DNA of 64,000 bases from Oscillospiraceae bacterium (GTDB lineage: Bacteria; Bacillota; Clostridia; Oscillospirales; Acutalibacteraceae), in the NCBI GenBank assembly GCA_902802375.1, contig CADCLS010000004.1, positions 35,378-99,377 of the forward strand. Reading direction: 5' to 3'. A program made the translations under genes and the position numbers. Under the pieces are notes generated by a model. That model searched no databases. It was not told where the DNA came from and saw nothing but the letters and a program-made list of their open reading frames with translations. Below are positions 59,404 to 64,000 of this stretch, in pieces (within the stretch, counting starts at the first letter, position 1; each line of letters starts with the position of its first letter).

Positions 59404-61446
59404 ATGAAGAATACATCAATTAGGATCACAAGCATTATATTAAGCGTTATATTACTGATAGGCACAGCAGGAATCACACTTGCATTGGACTCGGATAAAG
59501 ATGAAACGCCAATACAAACCGTATCCGAAAAATCCAATCAGACAGTATCCGAAAATATCAGCAAGGATGAAACCGTATATGTTCTCGCAGGGGCGGACGG
59601 TTCGGTTAAAAAAATCATTGTAAGCGATTGGATAAAAAACACTACTGCAAACAGCAAGCTTTCTGACAAGAGCGAGCTTACCAATATCAAGAATGTTAAA
59701 GGCGACGAAAAATACACCCTTAACAGCGAAAACAATACTGTTTGGGACACACAGGGAAATGACATTTATTATCAGGGTAATATTGAAAAAGAACTGCCGG
59801 TAGGACTTACGGTATCCTATAAACTTGACGGAAAACCTGTTTCCCCAAAAGATATCGCAGGTAAAAGCGGAAAAGTCACCATCAGATTCGATTACGATAA
59901 CCGCCAATATGAAACCGTAACAATTGACGGGAAAGCAGAAAAAATATATGTTCCTTTTGCAATGCTCACGGGCATGCTTCTTAACAATGATATTTTCAGC
60001 AATGTAGAGGTTTCCAACGGCAAATTGATAAACGACGGCAACCGCACCGCCGTAATAGGCATTGCTCTGCCGGGTCTTCAAAGTAATCTTGATATAACAA
60101 AAGATATAATTAACATACCCGACTATGTTGAAATAACGGCAGATGTTAAAAATTTCAAATTAGGTATGACAGTTACAGTTGCTACAAACGAGCTGTTTAA
60201 CCAAATCGATTCTTCAAAGCTAAACAGTGTAGAAAGCCTTGCCGGTTCTGTAAACGAATTGACCGCCGGTATGCAGAAGCTTATAAACGGTTCTTCCGAA
60301 CTTTACGGCGGACTTACAACACTGCTCACTAAATCCAAAGAACTTGTTACCGGCATTGAGAAAATAGCCTCAGGTGCCAAGGAGTTAAATGGCGCAACTG
60401 CTAAAATCGACGAAGGTGTAGGTGAACTTGACGGCTACATTTCGGATTTATCGGACGGACTCAATGAACTTAAAAAACATAACACAGAACTGAACGGCGG
60501 TGCTGAACAGGTTTTTGACACCTTACTTGCCACCGCATCCGCGCAGCTTAACGCCGCAGGTATAGCTGTTCCGGCATTAACGATTGATAACTATGCCGAA
60601 ACGCTGAATGGAGTTATATCTTCACTTGACAAAACCGAAGTTTACAACAAGGCGCTTGCACAGGTTACCGCAGCTGTTAACGCCAACCGCGGCATTATTG
60701 AAAATCAGGTGAAGGCGGCAGTTCGTGAACAGGTTGCCGCAGAGTTAATTCCTATTGCAACAAACGGTCAAATGACGAAAGAAACTTATGACGCGGCAGT
60801 TGCGGCAAATATGATACCCAAAGAACAGAAAGCACAAATTGAGGGCGCAATTGATGCACAAATGCAGACCGATTCCGTAAAATCAATTATTTCTAATCAG
60901 CTTGAACTTCAGATAAATAAAATAATCTCGGAAAAAATGGCTTCAGACGAAGTGCAAGCACAATTAACCGCCGCTGCGGAGGGCGCTAAATCGGTTATCT
61001 CGCTTAAAGCATCGCTCGACAGTTACAACACTTTCTATCTCGGACTGCTGACATACACAAACGGCGTCGCATCTGCGGCAGACGGTGCAAACAGTATTTC
61101 GGAGGGTATGGCTACGCTTAAAGGCGGCACATCACAGCTGAAAGACGGCATGGCAGAACTCTATGCCGGCATACTGCAAATGAAAAACGGAGCGCCTGCT
61201 TTAACAGATGGTGTAGGAAAGCTGAAAGACGGCGCAATGCAGCTGTCAGACGGTCTTAAAAAATTCAACAACGAAGGAATAAGCAAAATAGCAAACCTTA
61301 TAAACGGCGACGCGAAAAAACTCGTTACAAGAATTAAAGCTTCCGCAGATGTTTCAAAAAAATACCGCAATTTCTCAGGAATCAGCGATAACACAGACGG
61401 TCAGGTAAAGTTTATCTACCGTACAGACGAAATATCTGATAAGTGA
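59404..61446 (+). CDS. LxxG heptad-repeat exported protein (partner of MMPL)
   Basis: 680 residues from the ATG at 59404. An N-terminal hydrophobic segment (about 7-28) serves as signal or anchor. Residues about 75-260 form a beta-rich domain, and two blocks of LxxG-type heptads follow (about 280-365, such as LINGSSELYGGL and IASGAKELNGA, and about 560-640, such as TSQLKDGMAELYAGI), separated by an Ala/Gln-rich helical region. This resembles YhgE/Pip-like surface proteins coupled to MMPL transporters. No C-terminal membrane helix is present. A terminator follows. Confidence 0.83.
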   Translation: MKNTSIRITSIILSVILLIGTAGITLALDSDKDETPIQTVSEKSNQTVSENISKDETVYVLAGADGSVKKIIVSDWIKNTTANSKLSDKSELTNIKNVKGDEKYTLNSENNTVWDTQGNDIYYQGNIEKELPVGLTVSYKLDGKPVSPKDIAGKSGKVTIRFDYDNRQYETVTIDGKAEKIYVPFAMLTGMLLNNDIFSNVEVSNGKLINDGNRTAVIGIALPGLQSNLDITKDIINIPDYVEITADVKNFKLGMTVTVATNELFNQIDSSKLNSVESLAGSVNELTAGMQKLINGSSELYGGLTTLLTKSKELVTGIEKIASGAKELNGATAKIDEGVGELDGYISDLSDGLNELKKHNTELNGGAEQVFDTLLATASAQLNAAGIAVPALTIDNYAETLNGVISSLDKTEVYNKALAQVTAAVNANRGIIENQVKAAVREQVAAELIPIATNGQMTKETYDAAVAANMIPKEQKAQIEGAIDAQMQTDSVKSIISNQLELQINKIISEKMASDEVQAQLTAAAEGAKSVISLKASLDSYNTFYLGLLTYTNGVASAADGANSISEGMATLKGGTSQLKDGMAELYAGILQMKNGAPALTDGVGKLKDGAMQLSDGLKKFNNEGISKIANLINGDAKKLVTRIKASADVSKKYRNFSGISDNTDGQVKFIYRTDEISDK

Positions 61447-61471
61447 TATTTACATACATAAGTATAAAAGT

Positions 61472-61503
61472 GTGTGGAACCAAAATCGGTTCCGCACATT
61501 TTT
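61472..61503 (+). terminator. Terminator of the MMPL operon
   Basis: GTGTGGAACC, loop AAAATC and GGTTCCGCAC, 10 bp with one T:G pair, followed by ATTTTTT. Confidence 0.85.
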
Positions 61504-61539
61504 TCATCAAATACTATCGGCAATATTCAATATAAAAAC

Positions 61540-61583
61540 GACCTGAACTCGTGTTACACGAATTCAGGTCACATTATTTTTTG
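61540..61583 (+). other. Terminator-like hairpin sharing sequence with the uvrB leader
   Basis: GACCTGAACTCGTG, TTA, CACGAATTCAGGTC, a 14-bp stem with one mismatch, followed by ACATTATTTTTT. The 3' arm with its tail (ACACGAATTCAGGTCACA) recurs with one or two changes near 56314 and 61994 in the two uvrB leaders. The rest of 61447-61627 holds no gene. Confidence 0.6.
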
Positions 61584-61627
61584 GCTTTTCTAGTGTTATG
61601 ATATGTTATTTAGTGTTATTAAGTTCC

Positions 61628-61942
61628 CTAAAACCGCATAAAATGGGCATTTTTAAGACATAAGATGTGGTAGGAAACAAAGTATTCAACCGCATTCTCA
61701 GGGAAGAATTTTCTGAACTCAGTGCAAAGTTGCGCGGCAAGTGTTTTATTGTGCGCAAGCACCAATGTCGGGCGGTTGACACGCTCGATGATGTTCGCCA
61801 TTGTAAAGGTCTTACCCGAACCGGTAACGCCCAATAGAACTTGCTCCCTGTCGCCGTTTTCGAGACCTTTTACTAATTTATCAATAGCCTCCGGCTGGTC
61901 GCCCGTCGGCTTATAATTTGAGTGTAAAACAAACTTGTCCAC
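61628..61942 (-). pseudogene. uvrB: uvrB 5' fragment (duplicate)
   Basis: From a GTG at 61942, 92 residues match the UvrB N-terminus, including Walker A (GVTGSGKT) and [13 protein letters not shown]. Homology ends at FVSY (uvrB residue 91), and twelve unrelated residues precede the stop. The full-length copy lies at 54253-56211. The promoter and leader are kept upstream (to 62130), so it may still be transcribed. A product of this size would lack most of the enzyme. Confidence 0.9.
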
Positions 61943-62130
61943 AAAATACTCTCTTTCTCACTATGCTTGATTTTCGCCAAGTGATTCGTGTAAAATGCCA
62001 TTACACGAATTTTGGTCACAAATTTTTGTTTTTTGGGCACCGCATACCTATATAAACTTATGTAAAATAGAATAACACAAAATAAACTTAGATAAGGTTA
62101 TTATACAACAAATCATTCAATAAGTAAACA
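61667..62130. repeat. Direct repeat B: uvrB 5' fragment plus promoter region
   Basis: Second copy of 55936-56439. It retains the -10 (62105-62100) and -35 (62128-62123) boxes of the uvrB promoter. It lacks 41 bases found in copy A, leaving a compact perfect inverted repeat ATTCGTGTA/TACACGAAT in the leader near 61985-62010. Confidence 0.85.
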
Positions 62131-62158
62131 AAGGAACAGATTATTTTTCTGTTCCTTT
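62130..62158 (-). terminator. Terminator of an unidentified minus-strand gene remnant
   Basis: AAAGGAACAGA and its perfect complement TCTGTTCCTTT around a 7-base loop, with TTTAC next on the minus strand. It follows the stop codon at 62166 by seven bases. Confidence 0.75.
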
Positions 62159-62165
62159 GTAAGCC

Positions 62166-62385
62166 TCATGCTATTAAACCTTCAAACGCTTCCGGAATAT
62201 TAAAATCCGAGCAATCAAATAACTTTTCTTTTTCGGAATAATTTTGAGGTTTGTGTGGTAATACTTCTTGGATATATTCTTGCAGTTCTTTGACACCATC
62301 AGCAATCAGTTCTTGATTATCGATATAATTATCTGCTGTTAGCAAGGTAATAAGAACAATACCGACAGGCTTTAAAGCAGATATG
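62166..62385 (-). pseudogene. 3' end of an unidentified gene
   Basis: About 70 residues of open frame ending SDFNIPEAFEGLIA, followed by its own terminator. The segment TLLTADNYIDNQELIADGVKELQEYI looks like real coding sequence rather than antisense of rhaD, which begins at about 62383. I do not recognise the protein. Its 5' part has been replaced by the truncated rhaD. Confidence 0.55.
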
Positions 62386-63009
62386 CTTATCGGTAAAATA
62401 TTTATAGTAACAGGTACGGGCAAATATTTTAAAAATGTAGAATTTGACCCTGAAAATAATCTCGGTATCATAAAAATAGCAAAGGACGGTACAACCGCAG
62501 AGCTTTTGTGGGGATACTCAGACGGCGGCAAGTTTACAAGCGAACTTCCGGCTCATCTTATGAGCCATATGGCAAGGCTTAAAGTAAACCCTGAAAACAG
62601 AGTTATACTTCACTGCCATCCTACATATACGCTTGCTATGAACTATGTTCACGAACTTGACGAGAAGAAATTTACCCATACTCTTTGGGAAACCTGCACA
62701 GAGTGTATGGTAGTATTCCCCGACGGTGTCGGAGTTCTTCCTTGGATGCTTTGCGGAACAAATGAGATAGGCGAAGCAACCGCTAAAAAGATGGAAGAAT
62801 TCAGACTTGTTGTTTGGGGACTTCACGGCTTATACGGTGCCGGTAAGGATATAGACGAAGCGTTCGGGCTTGTTGAAACGGTAGAAAAAGCGGCACAACT
62901 TTATATGATTTCAGCCCACTTGCCGAGAATTAACACTATAACCGATGACCAGCTTCGTGAAATTGCCGAAGGCTTCGGTGTAAATTACAAAAAGGATTTT
63001 CTGAACTGA
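62383..63009 (+). pseudogene. rhaD: Rhamnulose-1-phosphate aldolase, N-terminally truncated
   Basis: Class II aldolase that splits rhamnulose-1-phosphate to DHAP and lactaldehyde. 208 residues remain of a usual length near 275. Metal and substrate-site motifs are kept: IVTGTGKYF, VILHCHPTYTLAM and VVWGLHGLYGAG. The first 65-85 residues are missing; the ATG at 62383 is simply the first available, without a clear ribosome binding site. The missing N-terminus makes activity doubtful. Confidence 0.82.
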
Positions 63010-63038
63010 ATCGGCAGTTTTCATTTTCCACCTCGATA

Positions 63039-63076
63039 GAGCGCCCGGGGCAGCATATAAGGCTGTCCGGGCGCTC
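63039..63076 (+). terminator. Hairpin after rhaD
   Basis: GAGCGCCCGG and CCGGGCGCTC form a perfect 10-bp stem, extended inside by CAGC/GCTG. The T tract is poor (GTCTTGTCT), so termination is not certain. Confidence 0.55.
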
Positions 63077-63097
63077 GTCTTGTCTGTGACAAAGAGA

Positions 63098-63118
63098 ACC
63101 CCCTGTTCTACAGGGGGT
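63098..63118 (+). other. Possible IS200-type left-end hairpin
   Basis: ACCCCCTG, loop TTCTA, CAGGGGGT is a perfect 8-bp stem about 110 bases upstream of the IS200-like reading frame, where a subterminal hairpin recognised by Y1 transposases is expected. Confidence 0.55.
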
Positions 63119-63226
63119 AAAAAAATAGCTTTTAGCGGCGAGTGGAGTAGACAAGAAAAAAAGCTACTTGGTATAGTAGAAGTGGTTTGCCGACCACACA
63201 ACTAAAATATCAAGGAGGTCTTAATC

Positions 63227-63423
63227 GTAAAAGAAAAAGACATAAATAGTTTAGACCATACAAGCTGGAGATGTCAATACCATATTGTGTTCGCTCCCAA
63301 GTATCGTAGACAGGTAATATACCGAGAAAAATCATAGAGGCGGAATTATGCCCAGACCATGTGCATATGTTGGTAAGCATACCGCCAAAATATAGTGTAT
63401 CACAAATAATGGGATACAACAAC
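63227..63423 (+). pseudogene. tnpA: IS200-type transposase remnant (Y1, tnpA)
   Basis: After AAGGAGGT comes a frame reading KDINSLDHTSWRCQYHIVFAPKYRRQVIY, an unmistakable IS200 TnpA N-terminus, but the initiator codon is not an ATG. The frame stops at TAG after YREKS, and the protein continues in another frame as IIEAELCPDHVHMLVSIPP with the HUH motif HVH. About 18-20 residues and a frame are lost at this junction, and everything after SQIMGY, including the catalytic tyrosine, is missing. It cannot be active. Confidence 0.88.
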
Positions 63424-63430
63424 AGAAAAT

Positions 63431-63727
63431 ATGGATTTATTTGCAAGACGAATGTCTGCAATTAAATTGAATGGCTTTGCAAAAGAAATCGGCATACCTA
63501 ATTCGGTAACATTTTTGCAAGGATATGGTGTTAAAAGTGTTGAAGAATTAAACATATTTGAACGCTGGCAGAAAGCAGAGCCATATAAAAGTTTGGCTGC
63601 ACCAATCGGCGTTATGTCCTGCGGAAAACCTTTTAGCTTAGATATACACGAAAAAGCGCATGGTCCTCATGGTTTAGTTGCCGGAACGACTGGTTCTGGA
63701 AAAAGTGAACTTCTTCAAACCTGGATA
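63431..63727 (+). pseudogene. essC: Fragment of EssC, type VII secretion ATPase
   Basis: About 99 residues matching the FtsK/SpoIIIE domain of EssC: LFARRMSAIKLNGFAKEIG, then AAPIGVMSCGKPF, then HEKAHGPHGLVAGTTGSGKSE with the Walker A. Homology starts directly after the IS200 remnant and ends at LLQTWI, after which the frame runs into antisense rhamnosidase sequence. Full EssC is around 1,300-1,500 residues, so this is a small internal piece. It implies that a type VII secretion locus existed in the strain or in a donor. Confidence 0.85.
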
Positions 63728-63912
63728 TCATATTATATGCCAAATCAGCATAACCATAATCGGCAAGAACTCTAAAGATTATTTTACCACCGAGAACTCC
63801 TACCTTCATAAATCCATTATTCTCACGAATTAATTTTACCAGATTTTCGACTGCTTTCAGTTTTTCTTCAGATTCAAAAATATTATAATCGCAGATTGTA
63901 AAATGAAGTTGC
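63727..63912 (-). pseudogene. Fragment of an alpha-L-rhamnosidase-like glycosidase
   Basis: About 60 residues on the minus strand: SEEKLKAVENLVKLIRENNG, then FMKVGVLGGKIIFRVLADYGYADLAYNMI, which resembles the catalytic (alpha/alpha)6 barrel of GH78 alpha-L-rhamnosidases (G-x-L-G and YADLAY). Both ends are cut. It joins the EssC piece at about 63727. With the rhaD remnant this suggests a lost rhamnose-utilisation locus. Confidence 0.6.
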
Positions 63913-64000
63913 ACGCGGCACAGTTGTGCTTTATCGAGGCAATGTCACGCGTTATAAAGCAACTACCGGTTATGAAGTGTATCTTGAACACCGACAGGAA
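63902..64000 (+). pseudogene. Unrecognised coding fragment at the window edge
   Basis: The frame starting AATGAAGTT at 63902 reads through to 64000 as NEVARGTVVLYRGNVTRY followed by KATTGYEVYLEHRQE. The composition looks coding. It may be the start of a longer gene continuing off the window or another fragment. I cannot name it. Confidence 0.4.

Noticed and set aside
59452-60081. Minus-strand frame of 209 codons opposite the LxxG protein
   Set aside because: Antisense shadow; no ribosome binding site and Cys/Phe/Tyr-rich composition.
56440-61666. Composite transposon
   Set aside because: The flanking direct repeats are uvrB sequence, not insertion sequences, and no transposase or integrase is present between them.
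62386-62531. N-terminal part of the minus-strand frame extending over rhaD
   Set aside because: This part is antisense to the rhaD remnant; only the portion beyond the junction (62166-62385) looks like real coding sequence.
1-64000. CRISPR arrays and prophage genes
   Set aside because: No regularly spaced repeats and no phage structural, lysis or integrase genes were seen on either strand.

Overview
This 64 kb window looks like a chromosomal stretch of a low-to-medium GC, spore-forming Firmicute, most likely a gut-type member of the Clostridia (Oscillospiraceae/Ruminococcaceae-like). The evidence is the set of Firmicute gene arrangements (rimP-nusA-ylxR-ylxQ-infB-rbfA-nrnA-truB-ribF; rplU-prp-rpmA; lexA-rnhA), the lysine and TPP riboswitches, strong TTGACA/TATAAT promoters, a CotF-like spore coat protein, and cohesin- and dockerin-type domains. 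No species can be named from the sequence alone.

Layout. 1-5.2 kb (minus strand): an MBOAT acyltransferase cut by the window edge, then a housekeeping operon DUF951-prfA-ywlC-coaE-apeA. 5.3-7.9 kb (plus): a lysine riboswitch controlling an amino-acid ABC transporter, so probably a lysine importer. 8.0-10.9 kb: proBAC. 10.9-15.6 kb (minus): alpha/beta hydrolase, a membrane-anchored MurF-like ligase, ddl and a CDF cation exporter. 15.7-22.9 kb (plus): lexA with its own SOS box, rnhA, queT, alaS, a HIT protein, a phosphoribosyltransferase, a PAP2 phosphatase and a CapA-like protein. 23.0 kb: tRNA-Gly(CCC). 23.2-25.1 kb: a small XRE repressor divergent from two zinc-ribbon membrane proteins, with paired palindromes between them. 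25.2-29.7 kb (minus): a P-loop protein, pgi, a PBP5-type carboxypeptidase, and TPP-riboswitch-controlled thiT-thiN. 29.8-35.7 kb (plus): rplU-prp-rpmA, a zinc-ribbon protein, obgE, mrnC, a DUF1846 protein and a Kef-type antiporter. 35.7-36.6 kb: a REP-associated transposase-like gene with two REP-like palindromes inside its own reading frame, then a CotF-like coat protein. 36.7-39.8 kb (minus): a two-gene operon of a dockerin-bearing glucosaminidase and a membrane-anchored cohesin-type protein. 39.8-49.6 kb (minus): the translation/transcription-factor operon running on into ribF, a lipoprotein and a DUF1015 protein. 49.6-52.1 kb (minus): a metallophosphoesterase and a PASTA pseudokinase. 52.2-54.2 kb (plus): a second carboxypeptidase and a HAD hydrolase. 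54.3-56.4 kb (minus): uvrB.

The last 8 kb is accessory. The 5' end of uvrB and its promoter are duplicated as direct repeats at about 55.9 and 61.7 kb, bracketing a TetR / MMPL transporter / LxxG-heptad surface protein module. Beyond 62.1 kb lies a mosaic of gene remnants: the 3' end of an unknown gene, N-terminally truncated rhaD, an internally deleted IS200-type transposase, pieces of essC and of an alpha-L-rhamnosidase, and an unrecognised piece at the edge. This is either a decayed island or a contig of doubtful assembly.

The most interesting items are the cohesin/dockerin pair that could tether a peptidoglycan hydrolase to the membrane, the transposase gene with in-frame REP palindromes, the uvrB-flanked efflux module, and the PASTA protein whose kinase domain has lost its catalytic residues. 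No CRISPR array, prophage or complete insertion sequence was seen.
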